Source: Clostridium sp. AM58-1XD (GTDB taxonomy: Bacteria > Bacillota > Clostridia > Lachnospirales > Lachnospiraceae). From it: a DNA stretch of 64,000 nucleotides. Positions 54,974-63,628 of this stretch are shown here, in pieces (within the stretch, counting starts at the first letter, position 1; each line of letters begins with the position of its first letter). The stretch covers positions 124,001 to 188,000 of the forward strand of contig NZ_QSDR01000003.1 in NCBI RefSeq assembly GCF_003464085.1, read 5' to 3'. The translations under genes were made by a program, and so were the position numbers. The notes under the pieces were generated by a model, which saw only the letters and a list, made by a program, of their open reading frames with translations, had not been told where the DNA came from and did no database searches.

Positions 54974-56734
54974 TCAGGAAAGGTGTTCAGACTTAAATAC
55001 AGGAGCATTTGCACGTTCAATAATACGCGTCCGGTGAGCCTGATGAATCTGATGCTGACATTTGACCATGAGCAGAGGCAACTCATTCCATTCTTCCAGA
55101 TTTGCATTCTGTATCAATTTTTCTTCCTGCAGATATGCCTGAATGACGAGATTATAATAGAGCTGCGGGTCAGTCTGGTCCGAACGGCATACATAGGAAA
55201 GCAGATCTGTAACGGCCTTGTATTTTTCCCATAACTGTTTTGTTGCCCTGGCCCTGCTGTAAGGCCAGATCAGGCAGTTGACGATGTAAGCGACTGCGGC
55301 TCCGGCCAGGATATAGCCTGCTCTGATAATGAAAATGCTTCCTACGGCATGAATTCCAAATGCATTCATAAATACGGCTCCGCCTAAAGCACCCACGGTA
55401 GAGCAGGCAAATGTTCCGAGATAATCGCTGAAGTAAAATGAAATATAGCCTGACAGCATCATGGCAGCCGTACGGCCGGCAGGAGACGGAATGGCAGAGT
55501 AGATGATTACGGATGCCAGACCTCCGATCATTGTAGCCAGCACACGCTTTTTTATTTTTACAGGAACGTCATCCGCGTAGGGGAGGGAAACGGAGGCCAA
55601 AGTAAACAGAAACCATCTTCCGTGTGGAAGGGAGAAAATCTGAACCAGCAGGGTGGCACATGATAATAAAAGCGCAGTCCGCAGCGCGTAGATTGCCCGG
55701 ACAGGGCTAAGATCCAGAGCGGCTTGAAGCCGGACTTTTAACGACAGGGCGGTTCGCTTGTAATGCGTTCTGTTCTGAGGGTCAGTCATATGAAGAATAC
55801 GGTCTCGTATATAGATCATGGTATGATTGAATACTTCCGCTGTTTTACGCTCTTCACAATTGGGAGATTCAAGAACCTCGAGAGGGGGAATATCGCGGAC
55901 TTCCTGATAGAGAAAAGCACGGAATCCCTTTAACTGACCGGCAATTGTTAAAAGAAATTCCCGTTCCTGAATGGTGAGTTCGTTTGGAAGTTCATGTATG
56001 AGAATCTGCAGGTGTTCCAGCCCGCGTCCGGCGTCAATCATGGAAAAACTGGCTTCAGACACACATAAAACTTTCTTTCTTCTATCATAGACGGTCTGGC
56101 TCAAACGGCGCAGGCTTTGGCGAATCTGGGAAAAATCCGGCTTTTTATCTGTTTCTTTCAGCCGGTAGGAAATATGGAGGCTGACTTCATCGATCATTTC
56201 ACCCAGTACATCTCTTGCGGTTTCCAATACCCGCTTTCTTCCCATAAACCACTGATACAGTATAATTGACAGTGCGCCTGCCATCATGCCCACTATTCGT
56301 TTTGGGAGCTGCTGGGTGTCTGCGGGCGAGATAAATATGAGAAATAAATAAGATAAAATATAAGGAAAATATAAATGGCTGGAATATTCATATGTAAAGG
56401 CATACAAAATTACAAATATTGTGATAAAATTAATGAAAAAGGAAACGGGTGCAGGAAGAATTGTGACAAGACACGCAGCAGCGGCCATCCACGTCAGAAC
56501 GAGGGCCTGAATCAGCAGGTGCTTTAAAGGTTCGGCCGTAAGGTCCCGGACCATAGAAGCAGACATCATAATTGTAAATATAACGCCTACAATTGTATTT
56601 TCCGGGCCAAAAAGGGATTGAAATAGATTTATATAAAAAAGAATAAAAAGAAAGTTCAATGTGCTGGTACGAAAATGTTCTTTCGTTATTTTCGGAAGTT
56701 TCCATTTCACATTTTTTATGGTTACACTCTTCAT
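54974..56734 (-). CDS. FUSC/aromatic-acid-exporter family membrane protein
   Basis: The preferred ATG at 56734 (MKSVTIKNVKW) has AAAGGAG twelve bases upstream; the product has about 586 residues. Two blocks of membrane segments flank a cytoplasmic helical region: about 40-160 and 340-470 in the full frame, the duplicated FUSC layout. The second block has ALRTALLLSCATLLVQIF and ATMIGGLASVIIYS. Family members export aromatic acids or related compounds; the substrate is not known. It is divergent from a MarR regulator, which probably controls it. Confidence 0.87.
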   Translation of the reverse strand: MKSVTIKNVKWKLPKITKEHFRTSTLNFLFILFYINLFQSLFGPENTIVGVIFTIMMSASMVRDLTAEPLKHLLIQALVLTWMAAAACLVTILPAPVSFFINFITIFVILYAFTYEYSSHLYFPYILSYLFLIFISPADTQQLPKRIVGMMAGALSIILYQWFMGRKRVLETARDVLGEMIDEVSLHISYRLKETDKKPDFSQIRQSLRRLSQTVYDRRKKVLCVSEASFSMIDAGRGLEHLQILIHELPNELTIQEREFLLTIAGQLKGFRAFLYQEVRDIPPLEVLESPNCEERKTAEVFNHTMIYIRDRILHMTDPQNRTHYKRTALSLKVRLQAALDLSPVRAIYALRTALLLSCATLLVQIFSLPHGRWFLFTLASVSLPYADDVPVKIKKRVLATMIGGLASVIIYSAIPSPAGRTAAMMLSGYISFYFSDYLGTFACSTVGALGGAVFMNAFGIHAVGSIFIIRAGYILAGAAVAYIVNCLIWPYSRARATKQLWEKYKAVTDLLSYVCRSDQTDPQLYYNLVIQAYLQEEKLIQNANLEEWNELPLLMVKCQHQIHQAHRTRIIERANAPVFKSEHLS

Positions 56735-56889
56735 AAATTCCGGCATCTCCTTTTCGATGACCGCTATGCGGACAGACAGCAATTCAAAAATATGGAATCA
56801 GACCATATGATTGCACAATGTTGATAGTCATACTTTGTTTACTAATTAAATAGAATAACACCTGGAAATTTTTTTGTCAACGGGGAGAA

Positions 56890-57342
56890 ATGAGCATGAA
56901 GTCAGAAACGATATCAGAAAAGTTTGTCCATAATCTGCTTTTGGTAATGCCGAACTGGCATTCCAAACTGGTACGGCCACTAAAGGATAATTTAAACAGA
57001 GAAATGAGCCTGGAGACGTATTATTGCCTCCAGACTTTGAAAAATTCCGGAACTGTTACCATGACCGGGCTGGCGCAACAGCTGAAGGTTCCGAAGCAGC
57101 AGGTGACGAAACTGGTTGACAAACTGAGCGAGCATCACTTTGTAGAGCGCTTGTGCAACGAAGATGACAGGCGTGCAGTCCTGATTCGGCTGACGCCGGA
57201 AGCCATATTGTATCTGGATGAATACTACCGGAAACATACGGCGTTTATTGAATCTTTAGAAAAACAGCTGAGTGAAGAGGAACTGGAAAAGCTGAATCAG
57301 GCGGTGGAATACCTCAGGGAGATTCTCCCTAAATTAGAATAG
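56890..57342 (+). CDS. MarR family transcriptional regulator
   Basis: The 150-residue protein has the MarR winged helix (GTVTMTGLAQQLKVPKQQVTKLVDKLSEHHFVERLCNEDDRRAVLIRLT; DDRRAVLI is the wing). The ATG at 56890 follows CGGGGAGAA. It faces the FUSC exporter across 155 bases, a common repressor/efflux arrangement. MarR ligands are often aromatic acids, which fits the exporter. Confidence 0.92.
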   Translation: MSMKSETISEKFVHNLLLVMPNWHSKLVRPLKDNLNREMSLETYYCLQTLKNSGTVTMTGLAQQLKVPKQQVTKLVDKLSEHHFVERLCNEDDRRAVLIRLTPEAILYLDEYYRKHTAFIESLEKQLSEEELEKLNQAVEYLREILPKLE

Positions 57343-57398
57343 ACGGGAATCAGCTCTGAAGATTTTCAGAGGCAATTGGCCTGACTTGTTGTGTTGAA

Positions 57399-57459
57399 AA
57401 CAGATTTTGCCGCGGAATATCCGGCTTTCAGAACTGGATATTTCACGGCAAAACCTGTT
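57399..57459. terminator. Bidirectional terminator between marR and the beta-lactamase-like gene
   Basis: AACAGATTTTGCCGCGGAATATCC pairs with GGATATTTCACGGCAAAACCTGTT (21 of 24) around a 13-base loop. Confidence 0.7.
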
Positions 57460-57461
57460 AT

Positions 57462-59036
57462 TTATATATTTATGTGAGGGAGGGTGCATTCAAATAGGTG
57501 GTATTGGATCAGATTAATATATATTCCTGCACTGCGGACGAGATTCTCCATTAGTGACTGCATTTTTAAAACGGCAGGGTGGCCTGAGAGGCCATAGTCC
57601 TCAGTCATCGGAAGAAGTCTTGGAAATGCCAGCCATGTACTTCCATTTTCATCTTCCCAGATGGAAATCCGCAGCGGAAGTTCCAGAGAAATGCTCTGGT
57701 CAGCCTGCATGAGTCCTGTGCCGACTTTTGGAGAACCGAAGACGAGTACGGTTGTGGGACGAAGTTCCAGTCCGGCTTTTTCTGCATTCTCAGCATGGTC
57801 GAATTTGGCAAACAGAGGAATATTCCGATCGGATAATTCCTTTTCCAGGCGGCTGACGGTTTCAGACACCGGGAACTGCCCCTCTAAAAGGTAAAGTTTA
57901 TTGTCGTCGTAGTTGGTAGACAGCAGATCACCGAACGCGCCAGCGATACGACGGCCGAGATTTGTAAAGTCTACCCCTTCTTTGTTGGCCAGAAGAGTAA
58001 CGCATACCAGCTCTTCCGGGTGTGTAAAACGGCTTAAAAAACTGGAGTAACCGGGAACAGAACCTTTGATATCCATTAAGCCGCGATGTTTGTAGAACTG
58101 CCAGCCCGCTGCAGCAGGGACTTCGCGTCCATCCGGCAGCTGCCACGGAGCATAGATCACGGATCGGTGCTCAGCCTCGTGAATCAGTACACCTCCGGCA
58201 AGGCCGATATCCCAGAATGAAATGTCCTGTGCGGATGCCCAGATATCGGAAAATCCCTTTAATGCGGAAGATTCTGTCCGTTGAATTCGCTCACCGCTGC
58301 TGCTGTAGCTTGCAGCCGGTTCTGTCGGATCTATATATAAGCCGTTCTTTTTAAAAATTTGATGGACATTTTCGGTTAAGGACACGTCTTCATGGTGGAA
58401 TCGATCCAGGTCTTCAGCAAAACCGGTGTGCTTCAGGCCAAGGAATTGAATTTGACGTTCTGTGACAAAATCATGGTAGGTTTTGCCGCTGATCCGTTCT
58501 ACAATTTCCGTGAGAATCAGAAAATTAGTGGCGCTCTGCCTGACATCTGTTCCAGGAGCAAAATGCAGGGACTGCTCCGATACAAGCCGGATAAGTTCCG
58601 CAAATGTCCAGGTTTTAAAGGGATCCCAGCTTTCGGCTCTGCGGTAATCGGGAAGCCCGGAAGCATGGCGCAGAAGCTGCAGGACCGTAATTTCTTTCCA
58701 GTTTTCCGGAACTTCCGGAATTAATTTGTCAAGACTGTCAGAAAGGTTCAGAGATCCGTCTTCGTACAGCTGCATTACAGCGACCGCTGTAAAGGCCTGG
58801 GAAACCGGTCCGGCGGGCCACATGGTGTTGGCAGAAGCAAGGCGTTTCTGACCGGCATCGGATAGGCCGTAACCTACTACACGAGGGATATAAGGTGCCT
58901 GAACGATCGCCAGTGTCAGCCCAGGAATCTGCTGTTCTTCCATAAAGTCCCAGATCATCTGATCGACGGTATGGCCAAGATAAGACACATCTGCGCTCCC
59001 CCTCATTTTCATTTTATCATGCTCTTTTGTATTCAT
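57462..59036 (-). CDS. Degenerate serine beta-lactamase-like domain fused to DUF302
   Basis: The 524-residue protein has a class C beta-lactamase/penicillin-binding-like domain (about 20-375; FTAVAVMQLYEDGSLNLSD, LLRHASGLPDY, GSVPGYSSFLSRF), then a DUF302 domain (about 388-475; VSRLEKELSDRNIPLF, TTVLVFGSPKVGT, LELPLRISIWEDENG). No signal peptide is seen. The SxxK site reads GPVSQ (Pro 77, Gln 80), the YxN site QSA (about 167-169), and the His of HxG is Ile 323, so hydrolysis is unlikely. Its start overlaps the Rrf2 gene (ATGA). The last about 20 residues are odd and hydrophobic. I know no function for this fusion. Confidence 0.8.
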   Translation of the reverse strand: MNTKEHDKMKMRGSADVSYLGHTVDQMIWDFMEEQQIPGLTLAIVQAPYIPRVVGYGLSDAGQKRLASANTMWPAGPVSQAFTAVAVMQLYEDGSLNLSDSLDKLIPEVPENWKEITVLQLLRHASGLPDYRRAESWDPFKTWTFAELIRLVSEQSLHFAPGTDVRQSATNFLILTEIVERISGKTYHDFVTERQIQFLGLKHTGFAEDLDRFHHEDVSLTENVHQIFKKNGLYIDPTEPAASYSSSGERIQRTESSALKGFSDIWASAQDISFWDIGLAGGVLIHEAEHRSVIYAPWQLPDGREVPAAAGWQFYKHRGLMDIKGSVPGYSSFLSRFTHPEELVCVTLLANKEGVDFTNLGRRIAGAFGDLLSTNYDDNKLYLLEGQFPVSETVSRLEKELSDRNIPLFAKFDHAENAEKAGLELRPTTVLVFGSPKVGTGLMQADQSISLELPLRISIWEDENGSTWLAFPRLLPMTEDYGLSGHPAVLKMQSLMENLVRSAGIYINLIQYHLFECTLPHINI

Positions 59037-59476
59037 AAATTTACCCGTGCCTTTCTTTTATCTTCTTCTTTAAAAAGTGTTTGCTCTACATCGGCAACTG
59101 CAATGGTATCCAGATATTCCCTGCATCTCCTGTTCAGCTCATCATACAGACCGTCCATATAACCTGCCATTCCGGAGGCCACCTTGCAGTCCATCTCTTC
59201 GCTGCCGCTTTTCCAGCTCAAATCTGCAAATTTTGTATCCAGAGCTCTGCTAATTTCACCTAAAGTTACGGTACGTGTCTTTTCATAGGAGTAACCGCTC
59301 AAAAAGCGTCCTTCCCGAGTTTCGACAAGACCGGCTTTTTTCAGCCTGGACATCACCCGGCGTACACGGCCTGGATTGGTACAGATATTTTCAGCCAGTT
59401 CTTCACTTCGAAGAGTACAGGCTTTATGGTGGAGATACACCATTGCATGTACGGCTACGGCAAAGTCGCTGTTCAT
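59033..59476 (-). CDS. Rrf2 family transcriptional regulator
   Basis: The 147-residue protein has the Rrf2 winged helix (FAVAVHAMVYLHHKA, SEELAENICTNPGRVRRVMSRLKKAGLVE, with EGRFLSGYSYEK as the wing). It has Cys in NICTNP, MDCKVAS and NRRCRE, but not the tight three-Cys cluster of IscR/NsrR, so a 2Fe-2S cluster is doubtful. Rrf2 proteins sense sulfur, iron or redox stress. It is coupled by four-base overlaps to the rhodanese gene upstream and the DUF302 fusion downstream, and probably controls the rclA promoter. Confidence 0.9.
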   Translation of the reverse strand: MNSDFAVAVHAMVYLHHKACTLRSEELAENICTNPGRVRRVMSRLKKAGLVETREGRFLSGYSYEKTRTVTLGEISRALDTKFADLSWKSGSEEMDCKVASGMAGYMDGLYDELNRRCREYLDTIAVADVEQTLFKEEDKRKARVNL

Positions 59477-59925
59477 TCTGCCTCACCGCTTTCTGTTTCA
59501 TATGGCCAGTCTACAATACCTCCGAAATCATACACCTGTGTGTACCCCAGTTCAACAAGCTTGTCGGAAGCCTGCCTGCTTCGGATCCCGGTCCTGCAGT
59601 GCACTAGAAGAACGGCATCAGTATCAGGAAGAGCTTCTGGAAGTTCACTGCCGATGGATTCGTTTGGAACAAGGACCGCGCCGGGAATATGGGCATCCTT
59701 GTATTCATCGGCTGTACGGACGTCCACTATGGTAACGTCTCCTTTATCAATCATTTCTTTGGCCTCTTCAGCCGTTATCTTATGATAAGCGCTTTCCACA
59801 GCTTCGGCCGAAGCGGATGTGGGAGCAGCGTTCTGATCAGCCGGCGATTTTCCACCTGGAGCAGAGCAAGCGGAAAGCAGAAAAATGCAGCTTAGAACAA
59901 GACCGGACAATATATGTTTTTTCAT
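59473..59925 (-). CDS. Rhodanese-domain lipoprotein
   Basis: The 150-residue protein starts with a lipoprotein signal (LLSAC) and a short linker, then a single rhodanese domain with the full active loop VHCRTGIRSRQAS and the domain start ITAEEAKEMIDKGDVTIVDVRTADEYKDAHIPGA. The catalytic Cys is present, so it may transfer sulfane sulfur outside the membrane. The ATG at 59925 follows AGGAGGTATTTT. It lies 28 bases after the RclA-like gene and overlaps the Rrf2 gene. Confidence 0.92.
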   Translation of the reverse strand: MKKHILSGLVLSCIFLLSACSAPGGKSPADQNAAPTSASAEAVESAYHKITAEEAKEMIDKGDVTIVDVRTADEYKDAHIPGAVLVPNESIGSELPEALPDTDAVLLVHCRTGIRSRQASDKLVELGYTQVYDFGGIVDWPYETESGEAE

Positions 59926-59953
59926 AAAATACCTCCTGAATTTTCATATTATA

Positions 59954-61312
59954 TTAAACAGCAAACAAGTCGTTGAACGCTTCTGTCATAGTCGGATGCG
60001 TATAGATCCGATCGCGCAGTACGGTGTAATCAGCACCCAGGTCCATGGCCAGCTTAATGAGATTAATCATTTCGTAGGACTCTTCGCATAACAGCATGGC
60101 ACCCAGAATTTTTCCTGTTTCTGAATCAATGACAGCTTTCAGCAGTCCGTCGGCAGCATTGAGTACCTGAGCCTTTGGAATGGCGGCAGCCGGCATTTTT
60201 GCAATTTTGACCTTATATCCGGCAGCAGAAGCCTCCCTTTCATTCATGCCTACACGTGAGTATGGAGTTGCGAGAAACACGCTGTAAGGAACATTTCTGC
60301 GGTCTGAAGTCGTATAAGAATTCCCTCCCGACAGCTGAGACCATACGATACGTGAATCATCGAGAGATACATACGTATGCTGGAGCCCGCCTGCTACGTC
60401 ACCCATGGCCCAAACGTTCGGAGCAGTTGTACGGAGCAGCTCGTCGACCTTTACAGCGCCGCGAGGAGTCAATTCGATACCTGCAGTTTCGCAGTTCAGA
60501 TCCTTTGTATTCGGAATACGTCCTGTCGCAACCAGCACCGCGTCGGCTTCGAGACGATGCTCCTCATTCTTCCAGCTGAATGAGACAGCCGGACCGTCCT
60601 CAATTTTCTTAATTGAAGCGCCGAGATAAAATTCTACGCCGCGTGCTTCCAGAATCGCCTTAATCTGAGCAGCAACATCTTCATCCTCTTTCGGAAGGAA
60701 GGTCCCACCGTCCTGGATTACGCTTACCTTGCTGCCGAAACCGCTGTACATGGATGCGAATTCCAGACCAATATAACCGCCTCCGATAATGACGAGGCGT
60801 TCCGGAAAACTATCAAGATCCATCAGTCCGGTGCTTGTGTAAACACCTTTTGTTTCTTTAAGCCCCTCAATCGGAGGAAGAAATGAGGTGGAGCCGGTGT
60901 TGATGAACACCTGGTCGGCAGTGAGAAGTAAAGTATCGCTCTCTGAAGCGACTTCAACCTGAAGCGGCCCTGTAAAACGGGCAGTACCGTCGTATACAGT
61001 AACCTGCTTTAAGTCTGCCAGCTTATGGTAATTCTTCTGACGGAGCATCGCTGTCAGGCGTCTCTTTTCTTCAACAGCAGCTTTATATGTTAAAGATTTT
61101 GTACGGCTGTCCGCCTGGGGATCAGCTGCGGCAGCGCTGTGGATTAAAGATTTGGATGGTATACAGCCTACATTGATGCAAGTGCCGCCGTACATATTTT
61201 TATCTTTTTCAATCAGAGCAACGCTCTTTCCCTCCGCTGCCAGCTTGCCGGCCAGAGTCTTACCGCCTTTTCCGAAACCGATTACGATTGCGTTATAATT
61301 GATGTTTTTCAT
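59954..61312 (-). CDS. rclA: RclA-like pyridine nucleotide-disulfide oxidoreductase
   Basis: The 452-residue flavoprotein starts IVIGFGKGGKTLAGKLAAEGKSVALIEKDKNMYGGTCINVGCIPSKSLIHSA, matching the RclA opening more closely than lipoamide dehydrogenase or MerA. The redox pair is CINVGC (about 44-49), the NAD domain has IIGGGYIGLEFASMYSGFGSKV, and the C-terminal His-Glu reads THPTMTEAFNDLF. RclA reduces hypothiocyanous acid and protects against reactive chlorine. No lipoyl enzymes are nearby. The ATG at 61312 follows CGGAGGTATTCTC. It leads an operon with rhodanese, Rrf2 and the DUF302 fusion. Confidence 0.82.
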   Translation of the reverse strand: MKNINYNAIVIGFGKGGKTLAGKLAAEGKSVALIEKDKNMYGGTCINVGCIPSKSLIHSAAAADPQADSRTKSLTYKAAVEEKRRLTAMLRQKNYHKLADLKQVTVYDGTARFTGPLQVEVASESDTLLLTADQVFINTGSTSFLPPIEGLKETKGVYTSTGLMDLDSFPERLVIIGGGYIGLEFASMYSGFGSKVSVIQDGGTFLPKEDEDVAAQIKAILEARGVEFYLGASIKKIEDGPAVSFSWKNEEHRLEADAVLVATGRIPNTKDLNCETAGIELTPRGAVKVDELLRTTAPNVWAMGDVAGGLQHTYVSLDDSRIVWSQLSGGNSYTTSDRRNVPYSVFLATPYSRVGMNEREASAAGYKVKIAKMPAAAIPKAQVLNAADGLLKAVIDSETGKILGAMLLCEESYEMINLIKLAMDLGADYTVLRDRIYTHPTMTEAFNDLFAV

Positions 61313-61346
61313 GAGAATACCTCCGCCATATTTTTTTATTTTCGAT

Positions 61347-61409
61347 CTGTTACTGATTTATTAACAGTTATGTTACTGTAATTATATTGGTAACAGTTTA
61401 AAATGTCAA
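61347..61409 (-). promoter_or_regulatory. rclA promoter with overlapping inverted repeats
   Basis: On the minus strand TTGACA (61409-61404) and TATAAT (61386-61381) are exactly 17 bases apart, a perfect consensus. Three dyads overlap or follow: CTGTTA...TAACAG (61347-61367), ACAGT...ACTGT (61364-61379) and GTTAC...GTAAC (61372-61394), the last covering the -10. This dense array is a likely regulator site; the operon's own Rrf2 protein is the first candidate. Confidence 0.7.
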
Positions 61410-61444
61410 GCGGTTTTTGAAAAATAATTAAAATATGGAAAACA

Positions 61445-61509
61445 ATACCCCCAATACCAGACGCGGTGACTGGCTGCCGCCTAGAAATAAATTCCGGTAT
61501 TGAGGGTAT
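61445..61509. terminator. Nested hairpin after yeiH
   Basis: ATACCCCCAATACCAGA pairs with TTCCGGTATTGAGGGTAT (15 of 18), enclosing an inner GCGG/CCGC hairpin. It lies downstream of the minus-strand yeiH-like gene and upstream of the rclA promoter. It shares its inner sequence with the hairpin after zwf. Confidence 0.6.
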
Positions 61510-61549
61510 ATCTGATTAGAAGTTTAAGGCCTCTGCCGTTTGGACAGGT

Positions 61550-62584
61550 CTATATAAGGCCGATGAAATATTCAACTGCGATTGCGGCAATGACGACAAG
61601 GACGGAAATGATCAAACCGTGAACCATGGGGAAAAGGCCTGAACTTTTCAGCTCCTTGAAATTCGTATTCAGCCCGATGGCGGCGAGAGCGGCAATCATA
61701 AGAAACTTGCTGAGGTCCTTCAGCAAACCGGATGTGGATATTGGAATTAAGCCGAAACTGTTGATTACGGCAAGTCCTGCAAAGCCAAGGATAAACCAGG
61801 GGATGATGGACTTCCACTGAATTTTCATACGTTCCGTTCCGTTATCAGCGGCCTCCTGTTGCTTCAGCCGGATATGGATCAGGGCAAAGATGAGGACGGT
61901 AGGGATAATGGAGAGGGAGCGGGTCAGCTTTACCATAGTTGCGAAGTCTCCTGCCGCTTCGCTGTAAGCATAGCCTGCCGCTACGACGCTGGAGGTATCA
62001 TTGACGGCAGTGCCTGCCCAGAGACCATAAGCCATATCGGAGAGATTCATCCACCGCCCCATGACCGGAAAAAGTATAATCATAGCCATATCGAACAGGA
62101 ATGTAGCAGACATGGCATAAGCGATATCAGAATCTTTTGCGTCAATTACAGGGGCGATTGCGGCGATTGCAGATCCTCCGCAAATCCCTGTTCCGGCTGA
62201 AATCAGATTGGACAGCTTCCAATTTAGCCCCAGCCCCCGTCCTACAAAATATCCAATGCCAAAACAGGTGAACAGAGTAAATATCATTACGGTCAGCGAT
62301 AGCCTGCCCACAGCCAGAACGGTAGAAATATTCAGGCTGGCGCCAAGTAAAATGATGGCAAACTTCAAAATCTTTCTGGAGGTGAAACGGATACCTGCCT
62401 TTACAAAAGATGGCGCCTTAAAAAAATAATTGACAGCCATACCTATGAACAGGGCAATTACGGAACCGCCTACTAAATGGACAGGCAGAGCGTTTTCGAG
62501 CATTTTTGCCGCTGCAGCAATGATTACTGCGGCAAGAAAACCAGGGAGAATTTCAACAATTTTTCCTGGAAATGATGTGCTCAT
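61550..62584 (-). CDS. YeiH family putative sulfate exporter (UPF0324)
   Basis: The 344-residue membrane protein has about ten segments and family motifs IALFIGMAVNYFF, ILKFAIILLGASLN, ISAGTGICGGSAIAAIAPVI and AGTAVNDTSSVVAAGYAYSE. YeiH proteins are proposed sulfate or sulfite-related transporters; this is a family inference. Its start overlaps the DUF305 gene by four bases. With the rhodanese and RclA genes downstream, it adds to a sulfur/redox theme. Confidence 0.88.
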   Translation of the reverse strand: MSTSFPGKIVEILPGFLAAVIIAAAAKMLENALPVHLVGGSVIALFIGMAVNYFFKAPSFVKAGIRFTSRKILKFAIILLGASLNISTVLAVGRLSLTVMIFTLFTCFGIGYFVGRGLGLNWKLSNLISAGTGICGGSAIAAIAPVIDAKDSDIAYAMSATFLFDMAMIILFPVMGRWMNLSDMAYGLWAGTAVNDTSSVVAAGYAYSEAAGDFATMVKLTRSLSIIPTVLIFALIHIRLKQQEAADNGTERMKIQWKSIIPWFILGFAGLAVINSFGLIPISTSGLLKDLSKFLMIAALAAIGLNTNFKELKSSGLFPMVHGLIISVLVVIAAIAVEYFIGLI

Positions 62585-63336
62585 TTTAAATGTTCCTGCA
62601 TGAGCTGGATCTCGTCTTCCTGAGCATCGATGATATCTTCCGCCAGCTGCAGCACTTCGTCATTATCTGTATATTCCAGAATTGCCTTTGACATATCTAC
62701 AGCCATCTGATGATGCATCATCATGCCTTCCGCAAATGCCTGCTCTACATCCTGGGCGGAAGAAGTTCCGTGTCCCATGTGCTGATGGCCGGCCATCATC
62801 TTATTATAAGCTTCCAGATATTTCTTCTCTTTTTCTTCATCCTTTTTACCGGAAGATTCAATTTCCTGAATCAACCGGTTCATCTGATCGATTTCATCTG
62901 TCTGAGCCTCGATAATATCCTCAGCCAGCTGCTTTAACTCCGGATCGCTGCCGCCGTATTTGAGATAGCTTTCCGACATATCGATAGCAGATTCATGATG
63001 GGGAATCATGCCTTTCAGGTAGTCCAGGGATGCATTCCCGGTCGGTTCTACAGCCATTCCGTCCATCATTTCAGCCATAATTGCATCCTGTTCGCTAAGA
63101 TACTGACTCAAAGCTTCTTCTGATCCTGCTGATTCATCGGCAGATTCTGATCCCTGAGCCTGGGAATCTGCGGATGAAGTATTTCCGGCCTGAGATGTTT
63201 CCTCCTGGCTGTGTCCGGCATGAGGATCTGCAGGTGTATTTGCATTTTTGCGCGACATTGCGCTGAATACAATAATCAGCACTACGATTACAGCTACTGC
63301 AATTCCTATGGCCCAGTATCGTTTCTGTTTATCCAT
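62581..63336 (-). CDS. Membrane-anchored protein with duplicated DUF305 domain
   Basis: The 251-residue protein has an N-terminal membrane anchor (about 8-27), a Ser/Glu/Ala-rich linker, and two DUF305 units: MIPHHESAIDMSESYLKYG... (about 110-155) and MMMHHQMAVDMSKAILEYT... (about 205-250). Each has the HH-x4-M pattern, and a HQHMGHG stretch lies between. DUF305 proteins form four-helix bundles and some bind copper through His and Met, so extracytoplasmic metal binding is plausible. The ATG at 63336 follows AGAAAGGAAATCATA. It is coupled to yeiH. Confidence 0.9.
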   Translation of the reverse strand: MDKQKRYWAIGIAVAVIVVLIIVFSAMSRKNANTPADPHAGHSQEETSQAGNTSSADSQAQGSESADESAGSEEALSQYLSEQDAIMAEMMDGMAVEPTGNASLDYLKGMIPHHESAIDMSESYLKYGGSDPELKQLAEDIIEAQTDEIDQMNRLIQEIESSGKKDEEKEKKYLEAYNKMMAGHQHMGHGTSSAQDVEQAFAEGMMMHHQMAVDMSKAILEYTDNDEVLQLAEDIIDAQEDEIQLMQEHLK

Positions 63337-63628
63337 TATGATTTCCTTTCTATAAATAATTTGTTTATAGCTGTTTCGGACGGCAGAAATACAGATTGAC
63401 CGGAGCAGCTACATTTATTTTTATTATTTGAATAATGAAAAATATTATTCATATGCTTCCTATCTCGCCTGCTTCACCTTGGCCGGATATCTGAACTTCG
63501 CAATTGCATTGCATGATCTGTAAAAAATTCTGTGCATCTTTCAAGTAGTATTTTTTTACCAAATCCTGTATAATAGGGGACATTAAAACTGACAGCGAAG
63601 AGGCTGGGATATTAACAGGAGGCGTATT
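63337..63628. other. Divergent intergenic region between DUF305 and the sugar kinase
   Basis: It holds the inverted repeat TGAATAAT-GAAAAAT-ATTATTCA (63429-63451), perfect over 8 bp, and a TATAAT (63569-63574) about 55 bases before the kinase start. No gene was seen. Confidence 0.45.

Noticed and set aside
57462..59036. Beta-lactam resistance enzyme
   Set aside because: The catalytic Ser and Lys are replaced and there is no export signal.
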